This document shows, piece after piece, positions 6,295 through 12,717 of a stretch of DNA of 12,757 bases. The DNA comes from Hungateiclostridiaceae bacterium UBA1305 (GTDB lineage Bacteria > Bacillota > Clostridia > Acetivibrionales > DTU013): positions 154,364-167,120 of the forward strand of contig DBTX01000040.1 in assembly GCA_002307275.1 (NCBI GenBank), written 5' to 3'. Made by a program: the position numbers and the translations under genes. Under the pieces are notes generated by a model that saw only the letters and a list, made by a program, of their open reading frames with translations, was not told where the DNA came from and did no database searches. Within the stretch, counting starts at the first letter, position 1; every line of letters starts with the position of its first letter.

Positions 6295-8061
6295 TTAATC
6301 CATGATATATTTTGGTACTCCCATATCCAGTTCAGGCTTAATTCTCTCAAAAAAGCAATCAAGTGTCATAAAACCTAAATTACCTTCTTTTCTGGATCTT
6401 ATCGATATGCCCTCCTTTTCAACTTCCTGATCTCCTATAACAAAAATTACAGGCGTTTTTTCCAGTTCCATCTTACGAACTTTTGTTCTCATTTTATCAT
6501 TGCTTAAGTCAAGGTTCACTCTGAGGCCTATTGTTTTAAGCCTCTTTAGCAATGCTTTACAATACTCGAAATGATTGTCGCTAATAGGAACGATACCAAT
6601 CTGTACTGGAGCATACCATAGCGGGAAATCTCCGTTATAGTGCTCAATGAGCATTGCAAAGAACCTCTCCAAACTCCCGAACAGTGCTCTGTGTACCATC
6701 ATTGGAGTATGCTTTGTTCCATCTGCTCCAATATAATTCATCTTGAATCTTTCCGGAAGATTGAAGTCATACTGAATTGTACTGCATTGCCATTCCCTTC
6801 CCAGAGCATCCCGAAGCTTTAAATCAATTTTCGGCCCATAGAAAGCTCCAACGCCTATATCAATATCATATTCCAGTCCGGCTTCAATAACTGCGTTCTT
6901 TAGGGACTCAATTGCAGTATTCCAGTCATTATCATCTCCTATTGACTTTTTTTCCGGCTTTGTTGCAACGTACGCCTTAAAATCACTAAGACCAAATGAT
7001 TTCAGAATATACAATGAGAACTTTAAAGCATTGACGATCTCATCATAAACCTGCTCTGATGTACAAATGATGTGTGCATCATCCTGTGTAAAGCCCCTGA
7101 CCCTGGTAAGTCCCTGAAGTGCCCCTGAAAGCTCATATCTGTATACTGTTGCATATTCAGCATACCGAGCGGGTAAATCTCTGTAAGACCGCAATGAGCT
7201 ATTGTATATCATAACATGAAAAGGACAACTCATTGGCTTCAGGTAGTATTCCTCATTGTCAATCTCAATGGCACTGTACATGGACTCTTTATAGAATTGA
7301 AGATGGCCTGATGTTTTCCATAATTCTGCACGCCCTATATGAGGCGTATACACCCAGTCATATCCGTTCAGAATATGTGCTGTTTGACTGAATTTCTCCA
7401 GAAGATACCTTATCATTGCACCTTTCGGATGCCACAGAACAAGTCCCTGCCCAATCTCCTGAGATGAACTGAAAAGGTCGAGTTGTGTTCCAAGTACTCT
7501 ATGGTCGCGCTTGCCTGCTTCCTCAATCCTGCCAATATAGGCTTTCAACTCATCTTGATTTTCCCATGCTGTTCCATAAATTCGCTGAAGCATTGGATTA
7601 TCAGCATCACCCTTCCAATATGCACCTGAAAAACGCATCAATTTGAAGGCTTTTGAATTCAATTCCTTCAGTGAAGTCACATGTGGTCCCTTACATAAAT
7701 CAAAAAAGTCTCCGATTTTGTAAATGCTTACACTGGAATTTTCGGGGTTTTGAGCTAATTCATTGATTAATTGGAGTTTATATGGCTGATTGATGAACAA
7801 ATGGCGGGCTTCGTCAAAACTCACAGATTCATTAAATACCTGATAACCATCGCTAATGATTGATTTCATTTTTTCTTCTATCCGACTCAGATCTTCCGGA
7901 ACTAAGGGTTCTGGCAATTCGAAATCATAATAGAACCTGTCTTCAATAACAGTTCCAATTCCAAACCTGGCTTCGCTAAATATCTGTTTGACAGCATAAG
8001 CCAGCACATGTGCCATTGTATGCCTTGCTTTGCCTAACTTATCATATTCATTATTATTCAT
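6295..8061 (-). CDS. thrS: Threonyl-tRNA synthetase lacking the TGS domain
   Basis: 588 residues. It charges tRNA-Thr with threonine using ATP. The editing domain comes first: HTMAH (H14, H18) with C123 and H127 in DLCKGPHV, matching the four E. coli residues at a constant offset of 59. The class II core has MSCPFH (C279), motif 2 RYELSGALQGLTRVRGFTQD, H330 and HRALFGSLERF (H457); C279, H330 and H457 are the zinc ligands and match E. coli C334, H385 and H511 at offset 54-55. The anticodon-binding domain is about 480-575 (WYAPVQIGIVPIS, VIGDQEVE). The usual N-terminal TGS domain of about 55-60 residues is missing; the frame is preceded by a stop and there is a ribosome binding region (AAGGTAGGG) before ATG 8061, so this is the true start. 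It may be the only ThrRS or a second, TGS-less copy. It is controlled by the T-box upstream. Confidence 0.96.
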   Translation of the reverse strand: MNNNEYDKLGKARHTMAHVLAYAVKQIFSEARFGIGTVIEDRFYYDFELPEPLVPEDLSRIEEKMKSIISDGYQVFNESVSFDEARHLFINQPYKLQLINELAQNPENSSVSIYKIGDFFDLCKGPHVTSLKELNSKAFKLMRFSGAYWKGDADNPMLQRIYGTAWENQDELKAYIGRIEEAGKRDHRVLGTQLDLFSSSQEIGQGLVLWHPKGAMIRYLLEKFSQTAHILNGYDWVYTPHIGRAELWKTSGHLQFYKESMYSAIEIDNEEYYLKPMSCPFHVMIYNSSLRSYRDLPARYAEYATVYRYELSGALQGLTRVRGFTQDDAHIICTSEQVYDEIVNALKFSLYILKSFGLSDFKAYVATKPEKKSIGDDNDWNTAIESLKNAVIEAGLEYDIDIGVGAFYGPKIDLKLRDALGREWQCSTIQYDFNLPERFKMNYIGADGTKHTPMMVHRALFGSLERFFAMLIEHYNGDFPLWYAPVQIGIVPISDNHFEYCKALLKRLKTIGLRVNLDLSNDKMRTKVRKMELEKTPVIFVIGDQEVEKEGISIRSRKEGNLGFMTLDCFFERIKPELDMGVPKYIMD

Positions 8062-8081
8062 ATGTCATCCCTACCTTATCA

Positions 8082-8201
8082 TTATTTTTGTTTTATGATA
8101 GAGTAGCGACGGGTTATACTTCCAGAGCAATCTGAGATACAAATGATATTATCATCATACGTAAGACCTACAGAAACAAATAACATTTTTCTCATAGCCA
8201 T
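8082..8201 (-). CDS. Small ORF (39 aa) between the T-box terminator and thrS
   Basis: ATG 8201 to TAA 8082-8084 encodes 39 residues beginning MAMRKMLFVSVGLTYDDN and ending ITRRYSIIKQK. GGAAGG (8211-8216) lies nine bases before the ATG, a strong ribosome binding site placed just after the T-box terminator. The ORF ends 20 bases before the thrS ATG, so translation of the two may be coupled. It has two threonine codons only, so it is not a classic threonine attenuator peptide, and the T-box already provides that control. No similarity is recognised; MLFVSVGLTYDDNIICIS looks like a beta-strand start of a larger protein, so it could be a remnant. It would be made only when the T-box reads uncharged tRNA-Thr. 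Confidence 0.55.
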   Translation of the reverse strand: MAMRKMLFVSVGLTYDDNIICISDCSGSITRRYSIIKQK

Positions 8202-8220
8202 TTTTCACCACCTTCCGAGC

Positions 8221-8257
8221 AAAAATAAAACTCCCATCCTCAAAAGGGATGAGAGTT
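8221..8257 (-). terminator. T-box-controlled terminator
   Basis: On the minus strand AACTCTCATCCC (8257-8246) and AGGATGGGAGTT (8240-8229) form an 11-pair stem with one G-U pair, loop TTTTG, then TTATTTTT. It lies directly after the T-box sequence, as expected for the competing terminator. Confidence 0.93.
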
Positions 8258-8481
8258 AAGCTCGCACGGTTCCACCCAAATTACAGCAAGAATAAAAGAC
8301 TCTGCTGTCACTCATGATGATTATAACGGAATCACCGGTTACACTTACTATGAATTCAGGTAACTGTTCAAAGGGGGTTTTCGATTTTCCATACAGAGAA
8401 GCGCTCTCAGCCGCTGACACTTCATCTCTTATAAGCTGGGCAAAACCTACTCGTCCTTTTCATTACATTTATCGTATTTTT
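8225..8481 (-). ncRNA. T-box riboswitch (threonine) controlling thrS
   Basis: Read on the minus strand, the leader begins near 8481 and holds GGACGAGTAGG, then stem I segments, then a specifier loop of the usual form GAA-AACC-CCCTTTGAACAG in which the specifier codon is ACC (8376-8378), a threonine codon. The T-box proper is GGGTGGAACCGTG (8277-8265), close to the consensus GGGTGGNACCGCG. The terminator stem follows at 8257-8229. Uncharged tRNA-Thr would pair with ACC and with the TGGA bulge, stabilise the antiterminator and let transcription reach thrS. The A after TGG predicts U as discriminator base of the cognate tRNA. Confidence 0.95.
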
Positions 8482-8487
8482 CTTAGT

Positions 8488-8517
8488 ATTATAGCAAACA
8501 TATCTTGTATATGTAAA
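8488..8517 (-). promoter_or_regulatory. Promoter of the T-box-thrS unit
   Basis: On the minus strand TTTACA (8517-8512) and TATAAT (8493-8488) are separated by 18 bases, a good vegetative sigma-A promoter. It begins 40 bases after the stop codon of the upstream Toprim gene on the same strand. No terminator is visible between them, so read-through from the accessory operon into the T-box is possible. Confidence 0.85.
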
Positions 8518-8556
8518 GAAGAATATTCCAATTATAATATTTTTTTAGCGCAACCA

Positions 8557-9303
8557 TTATAGGGCTTTCAACTTGTTATACTGCGGCAAAAAGCAAATAT
8601 TACACTTCCTGCCAACTTGCATCGGTTCAATCCTTCTTAGCATGTCAACCCCTTCGTTGCGCTTTGAATATGAATACACACGTTCTTGCTCATCTAATCC
8701 GACTAAAGAAAAAGTATCCTGTATTTCTGAACTGATTTTAGATTCACAGCCGCCATTGACAAAAGCTCCGCCGTATAATTCCAAATTGTTATCCCAGTAT
8801 TCCTTAATTATATCTTTCTTCAGCCTTTCCTGTACCTTATATGCCACACTCTGGGGATACTGTTTCGCAAAGCTGTTATTCCAATCTGCCAATAACCATG
8901 ATTCTACTTCCGGTGATGCGAATAATACATAAAAGGCAACTTGCTTTTCAAGAATTTTTTGAACATTATCAGAGTGAGTCTCGATAAACAGATCTATGCC
9001 TGCAGCTAGATTACTATGGTATCTGCAATCCAAGTCATCTATTAAGAGAAACCCATCAAAATCACTGTGCTTATAATATTTTGAAAGTCTATCATACATC
9101 ATTTCTGTTAAGTCAGAACCTGTTATTCCGCTATAACTTGCAATGGGTGTAGAATTCATTCTGCCTATAGCCAGACGTGGTTTATCGGCTGTAGGAAAGC
9201 ACCTTTCCCAATAAATATTTGGATTAATCTTTTCAAGGAAGGAATTAATTGCCCCAATCTCAGTGTAGCCCCCTGTACAAAAATAACCAATCTTTGTCAC
9301 CAC
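8557..9303 (-). CDS. DUF4276-like Toprim protein, putative nuclease/effector of an ATPase-Toprim defence pair
   Basis: 248 residues from GTG 9303, six bases after GGGAGG (9310-9315); GTG 9300 (a GTGA overlap with the ATPase stop) is the alternative, and TTG 9309 is too close to the site. Toprim features: a beta strand with G-Y-T-E (E15) followed by a helix, and FLLIDDLDC with D90-x-D92, the acidic residues that hold Mg2+ in Toprim nucleases. PEVESWLLADW (131-141) is the motif typical of DUF4276 proteins. AriB of the PARIS system is a DUF4276 Toprim nuclease released by its ATPase partner, and OLD/Gabija proteins fuse or pair the same two parts. By analogy this would be the effector that damages nucleic acid when the ATPase senses infection. 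Assignment to DUF4276-like Toprim is by motif; the defence role is inferred from family and neighbour. Confidence 0.8.
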   Translation of the reverse strand: MVTKIGYFCTGGYTEIGAINSFLEKINPNIYWERCFPTADKPRLAIGRMNSTPIASYSGITGSDLTEMMYDRLSKYYKHSDFDGFLLIDDLDCRYHSNLAAGIDLFIETHSDNVQKILEKQVAFYVLFASPEVESWLLADWNNSFAKQYPQSVAYKVQERLKKDIIKEYWDNNLELYGGAFVNGGCESKISSEIQDTFSLVGLDEQERVYSYSKRNEGVDMLRRIEPMQVGRKCNICFLPQYNKLKAL

Positions 9304-10550
9304 GGCCAACCTCCCAGTAGAGGTTCTCCAACTCTGTACAAATCACCAAGCTTCCAGCCTTCATGCAAAAACTCTACAAGTGTATTAGGAGTTACATGTT
9401 TTATTTTTTTTACATCCTTTAGGTTAAAGGCATACAAGTTAGCTTGCTTATTGCTGAACACTTCTGTAAACCCATCTAGTAAGTCCGGAGAATGCGTGCT
9501 GATAAAAATCTGACTGGTTGATTGTGTATTTAACAACCATTTGGAAATTATTTTTAGCCATGCAGGATGTAGGTTCAACTCAGGTTCATCAAATGCAATA
9601 GCGGTCATTTTCTCCGGTGTAGAAAGTAATAATGCTAGAATCATTATCTTTATTGTACCGTCTGACATTTCAGACATCTTATACCAGTCATCTTTTATCT
9701 GCAGTTTTAAATCAATCTTTGACTCAGTCGGGTGTGATATTTTAAGCTTTGCTAAATCGGGAATCGCTTCTTGTAATATATTGGTATATTTTTCAAGAAA
9801 TTCATACTTCTCATCCAGATAGTATAATACATTAACATAATTATTTGCCGTTCGACTCAGATACTTTGAATCGAGATTAATCTTAACAGGTTCTTTGATT
9901 GCTTTGATGTCAAATGCAGTACTAGAGAAGCTATAAAAACCTTCAAAAAAAGATTTAACCGATTGTACGACTTCTTTGAAATTCGGATAAATATCGATCC
10001 TGAACCTTTCAGAATCCAGGAGGCTTTGAAGTTGGCGGAACACTGTATCATATACGTCAACTTCAAGTTTTGTATTTTTGTTCTTGCCACTATTATCCTT
10101 CACTGAGAAAAAACCATAACCGGGATTAGGACCATGGCATTCAAAGAACCGAAAAGGCTTTTCCTTCAATTGCGATGGTTCCTTATATCCAAGTTTTTCT
10201 TCAGTAATATAGAAACCTCTGGGTATTTGGTCAGCAGTGTCAACCTTGAAAGCCAACTCATAAGTAAGGTCAGGATATTTCTTATTAGTGTTTATTGCCC
10301 ATTTCATGCTGATTGTATCCGGTTTCTCTTTTTTACGATTGAGAATATCATCCCATCCGTGCCTATCAATCTGCTCCACGAAGGCACTGTTCTTTCCCTC
10401 ACTTAAAATAATGTCAGCAAGAAAACTGATAGCTGTAATGAGATTGGTCTTGCCTGAATTATTTGGCCCAACCAAAAGATTTATTTTTTGAAAGGTTAGG
10501 TTTTCGTTTTCGAAGTTCCTATAGTTCATTGTTGAAAAAGACTTAAGCAT
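9297..10550 (-). CDS. ABC-type AAA ATPase of the OLD/AriA-like (AAA_15/AAA_21) class
   Basis: 417 residues from ATG 10550, with GGAAGTGA nearby upstream. Walker A is GPNNSGKT (28-35), preceded by NYRNFENENLTFQKINLLV as in SMC/RecF-like ATPases. A signature-like SDGTIKIMIL lies at 296-305, Walker B FDEPELNLHP at 320-329 and the H-loop STHSPD near 351-356. The middle section (about 60-290) is the variable insert instead of a long coiled coil. The end, GDLYRVGEPLLGGWPW, is characteristic of ATPases paired with DUF4276 genes. It overlaps the Toprim gene by a few bases, so both subunits are probably made together. Likely a cytoplasmic sensor or scaffold that holds the Toprim partner, as AriA does AriB. 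It could also be described simply as an AAA_21 protein; the exact defence type is not decided by sequence reading. Confidence 0.85.
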   Translation of the reverse strand: MLKSFSTMNYRNFENENLTFQKINLLVGPNNSGKTNLITAISFLADIILSEGKNSAFVEQIDRHGWDDILNRKKEKPDTISMKWAINTNKKYPDLTYELAFKVDTADQIPRGFYITEEKLGYKEPSQLKEKPFRFFECHGPNPGYGFFSVKDNSGKNKNTKLEVDVYDTVFRQLQSLLDSERFRIDIYPNFKEVVQSVKSFFEGFYSFSSTAFDIKAIKEPVKINLDSKYLSRTANNYVNVLYYLDEKYEFLEKYTNILQEAIPDLAKLKISHPTESKIDLKLQIKDDWYKMSEMSDGTIKIMILALLLSTPEKMTAIAFDEPELNLHPAWLKIISKWLLNTQSTSQIFISTHSPDLLDGFTEVFSNKQANLYAFNLKDVKKIKHVTPNTLVEFLHEGWKLGDLYRVGEPLLGGWPW

Positions 10551-10570
10551 ATCTTCACTTCCATTCTTAT

Positions 10571-10945
10571 TTAATCAACCAGCTTATTTATAGCAATTCT
10601 TATGGCCTCTGCCTTATCTTTAATATTATTCCTATCGCAGTATTCCTCTAGCCTAGCTATTTGATCATCGTCCAAGCGTATAGTGATCCTATTTTTTTTA
10701 CACTGAACCGACGATGGTCGGCCAACAGTTTTCTTCCTCGAAAAACTATTTGATTCAGCATTAAATATAACATCAAGATATCCATGTTTATTGTAAAACA
10801 TGGATTCACTTCTTAATATGCGTTTCCATAATTCGTGTGCAAAATCATTCTTGGATTTGTACTTTAGAGGATTATAACCAGATTGGTTCTCTATTACAAA
10901 CTCCACAAAATCCGACTCGCAAGTACACCTTCTTTCAATAGACAT
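10571..10945 (-). CDS. Ribbon-helix-helix (CopG/MetJ-like) DNA-binding protein, first gene of the ATPase-Toprim operon
   Basis: 124 residues from ATG 10945, seven bases after GGGAG (10953-10957). Residues 84-124 form a ribbon-helix-helix fold: strand NRITIRLDD, then two helices (QIARLEEYCDRNN and KAEAIRIAINKLVD), which dimerise to insert the strand in the major groove. A basic linker with KKTVGRPSS (72-79) precedes it. The first 65 residues (two cysteines at 7 and 9, then NDFAHELWKRILRSESMFYNKHGYLD) match no domain I know. It lies 20 bases upstream of the ATPase gene on the same strand. It is either the operon's autorepressor, acting at the GGCAGAC sites around its promoter, or a DNA- or target-recognition subunit of the system. 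It is not a standard part of PARIS. Confidence 0.8.
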   Translation of the reverse strand: MSIERRCTCESDFVEFVIENQSGYNPLKYKSKNDFAHELWKRILRSESMFYNKHGYLDVIFNAESNSFSRKKTVGRPSSVQCKKNRITIRLDDDQIARLEEYCDRNNIKDKAEAIRIAINKLVD

Positions 10946-10964
10946 TGAATCACTCCCTTAATAA

Positions 10965-11073
10965 TGTCTGCCATAAATATTATATCAGATTGCGATTGGT
11001 TGTAAACAATTTCCGGCAGACAAAAAATACAAAACAGATGCAATGGGTGAAAAGACTGATATTAATGGCAGAC
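10965..11073. repeat. Three GGCAGAC half-sites around the operon promoter, candidate operators
   Basis: TGTCTGCC at 10965-10972 and GGCAGACA at 11015-11022 are an exact 8-bp inverted pair that brackets the promoter: one at the predicted start site, one just upstream of the -35. A third copy, GGCAGAC, is at 11067-11073. The starts are 50 and 52 bases apart, about five helical turns each. Ribbon-helix-helix repressors commonly bind repeated short sites in their own promoters, so these are candidate binding sites for the operon's first product. The repeats are seen; the binding is inference. Confidence 0.55.
10979..11006 (-). promoter_or_regulatory. Promoter of the RHH-ATPase-Toprim operon
   Basis: On the minus strand TTTACA (11006-11001) and TATAAT (10984-10979) are separated by 16 bases, and TGA just before TATAAT gives an extended -10. 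The start would be near 10972, giving a leader of about 27 bases before ATG 10945. Confidence 0.82.
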
Positions 11074-11161
11074 CAAAACTCATTATACCAATGTTTACGA
11101 AATCAGTGGCTTTAAGAATAAGATGATATCCTTGCTCTTATTTGGCTAGATATTGATTGTT

Positions 11162-12208
11162 TCAACGAGCTAGAGCTTCTATGATCAATGGCCTTACATT
11201 ATCCAAACTGTCAATGTTCCAATCATCACGAATACTGACCGGATTTATTCCCATATTACGCAATCTGTTCAGGTTGTTTCTGAAGACCCGGTCACTTCCT
11301 CCGATTACTCTGTCATCGATAATAGCGCCTTCAGGACATGTGAACTGCAATCTGGCTGATTGAAGATCATCGGAGGCAGCAATAAGCCTGTAGATGTCAT
11401 AAATATTGGGGTACCGTTCAATATCACTGTTTCTCCATATTATCTCAAGTCCATTTTCTAGTGTAAAGTAGTCACCGCGACCTACTGCTGCATCATAAAA
11501 CCGGAGAAGTGTCCATTCAGCAACTATGGGGGACAGGTAATGATGTATCTGCGTGATGTTGAACTCAGGATGACTCGCTCGGTGATGGTCCCGGATCGTG
11601 TATAGTTCTCTTTGATAGCATTGTATTTCAACCCGAAGCATGTTTCTTGCCTCCTCGTATATATATCCCGGTAGATCATGCCCGTATCTGTTCTGAAGCT
11701 GGTTAAGCTTGTTGTAGAAGTTAATGGTGGCTGATTGAGTGCTGATATAATAACTTCCTTCACGGTTGTCGAAGTATCCCCTTGGAGTCCCTGTTCTGCG
11801 GAACAATTCGACATAATGGGCTACATGGGGGGTAAATACATCTGCGCAATAATCAATCCTGTGGCAGGACCAATCATTGAATGGTGGTAATCGCTCAGAT
11901 ACTTCTTCTTCAAATATGATGTCAATCGCATCGCTGAATGCTGTTTGTATACTGTCAATATCGTTCCTCGCTATGGAACGGATTGTGTTTCTTCCCGTAA
12001 CGAGCACACAGGGATTCAGTACGATTTCCAGAAACCGACGCATACCGATACCTGTAGCTTCAGATATGATGTTTATTTCCCGGAAACCAAGTTGACTGTA
12101 GGCAGTTGTGGATGGATATCCCATGGAAGCATCAAACTCCATGGCTCTTATGATATTGCCATACAGTCTCCTATCAATCAGAGCTCTTATGCACATTGTA
12201 TGTATCAT
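11162..12208 (-). CDS. Phage/plasmid replication initiator, gene II/X (Phage_CRI-like) family
   Basis: 348 residues from ATG 12208, nine bases after GGAGG (12218-12222); ATG 12229 upstream precedes that site and is rejected. The start MIHTMCIRALID matches the usual beginning of this family. Family-like segments occur in order: LNPCVLVTGRN (65-74), HRIDYCADVF (116-125) followed by YVELFRRTGTPRG, SATINFYNKLNQL (159-171), ARNMLRVEIQC (187-197), and VGRGDYFTLENGLEIIW near 257-273. Such proteins nick one strand at the origin and start rolling-circle replication of filamentous phages and small plasmids. No capsid, integrase or mobilisation gene is seen, so this is an integrated or decaying element, or part of one extending beyond the window. 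Family assignment comes from remembered motif patterns, and I cannot fix the catalytic tyrosine by eye. Its stop lies 156 bases upstream of the defence promoter, on the same strand. Confidence 0.72.
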   Translation of the reverse strand: MIHTMCIRALIDRRLYGNIIRAMEFDASMGYPSTTAYSQLGFREINIISEATGIGMRRFLEIVLNPCVLVTGRNTIRSIARNDIDSIQTAFSDAIDIIFEEEVSERLPPFNDWSCHRIDYCADVFTPHVAHYVELFRRTGTPRGYFDNREGSYYISTQSATINFYNKLNQLQNRYGHDLPGYIYEEARNMLRVEIQCYQRELYTIRDHHRASHPEFNITQIHHYLSPIVAEWTLLRFYDAAVGRGDYFTLENGLEIIWRNSDIERYPNIYDIYRLIAASDDLQSARLQFTCPEGAIIDDRVIGGSDRVFRNNLNRLRNMGINPVSIRDDWNIDSLDNVRPLIIEALAR

Positions 12209-12540
12209 TTGTGTAATCCTCCGCACCATTTCATGCTCTAATAATAAACCAGATCAATGTGCCAGTAAAGAGGAATGGAGAGAGCACTGGAATGGAAATA
12301 ACATATACATTTGTCCAAAATGTATACCGGAATGTAGCGATATATTTAATTTAAATACCGCCTTCCCGTAGCATATACACTAATCTTAATAATTTTTTTT
12401 GCAGGGTCTTATTACCTTGGTGATACGATCCAATACACACCTGTTCTGGTGTCTTGCTCTCAACAATAATCGCAACACAGCCATACAAGGCTAAAGCACT
12501 TGAATATTGTTGCCTTCAGATTTGGGTTCTTATGAGAAAT
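12209..12540. other. Region upstream of the replication gene, mostly non-coding or decayed
   Basis: No convincing intact gene. On the plus strand a frame open over 12231-12371 reads CASKEEWREHWNGN then YICPKC, which looks like coding sequence for a Cys-x-x-Cys protein but has no start codon outside the rep gene. On the minus strand a frame ending at TAA 12351 (from TTG 12488 at most 45 codons) reads IIVESKTPEQVCIGSYHQGN but has no ribosome binding site. A hairpin ACACC/GGTGT (12437-12441, 12448-12452) may be part of an origin or operator. The stretch may hold the nicking site of the replication protein, which I cannot identify. Confidence 0.4.
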
Positions 12541-12717
12541 TCAACAAATGCCGGCGTTTTGTCCGTTTTCGTATTTTGGCAGTACTTCTTGCGGATCAAC
12601 CTGCTTCAGAGAGGAATTTTCCCTATACAGGTTTGCAGTTATATAAAATTTTCCGGCCCCTTCATAGTCTTTGGAAAGGAGGTGGTGGGTCAGAATAGTC
12701 AGGTCCGGGCATGTCAT
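12541..12717 (-). CDS. Possible small ORF, 58 aa, upstream of the replication gene
   Basis: ATG 12717 to TGA 12541-12543 gives 58 residues, beginning MTCPDLTILTHHLLSKDYEG and ending LPKYENGQNAGIC. Codon use looks protein-like, with a charged, non-repetitive sequence. The ribosome binding site is poor (GGTAAG), and TATAAT at 12730-12735 lies only about 12 bases before the ATG. Small single-stranded DNA-binding or regulatory proteins are often encoded beside gene II/X-type replication genes, and the size and position would suit one, but I see no recognisable motif. It may also be cut short at the 3' end by a frameshift, since the next frame stays open for ten more codons. The plus strand has a competing open frame here with implausible composition. 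Confidence 0.4.
   Translation of the reverse strand: MTCPDLTILTHHLLSKDYEGAGKFYITANLYRENSSLKQVDPQEVLPKYENGQNAGIC

Noticed and set aside
8314..8562. 82-codon plus-strand open frame
   Set aside because: It lies wholly across the T-box leader and promoter of thrS, which explain the sequence; no ribosome binding site is seen.
11043..11126. 27-aa plus-strand frame (MGEKTDINGRPKLIIPMF and on) between rep and the RHH gene
   Set aside because: No ribosome binding site or promoter, very short, and a second overlapping frame looks equally coding-like; more likely chance or old debris.
12351..12488. 45-codon minus-strand frame ending at TAA 12351
   Set aside because: No ribosome binding site at TTG 12488 and no recognisable motif; kept only as a note in the region entry.
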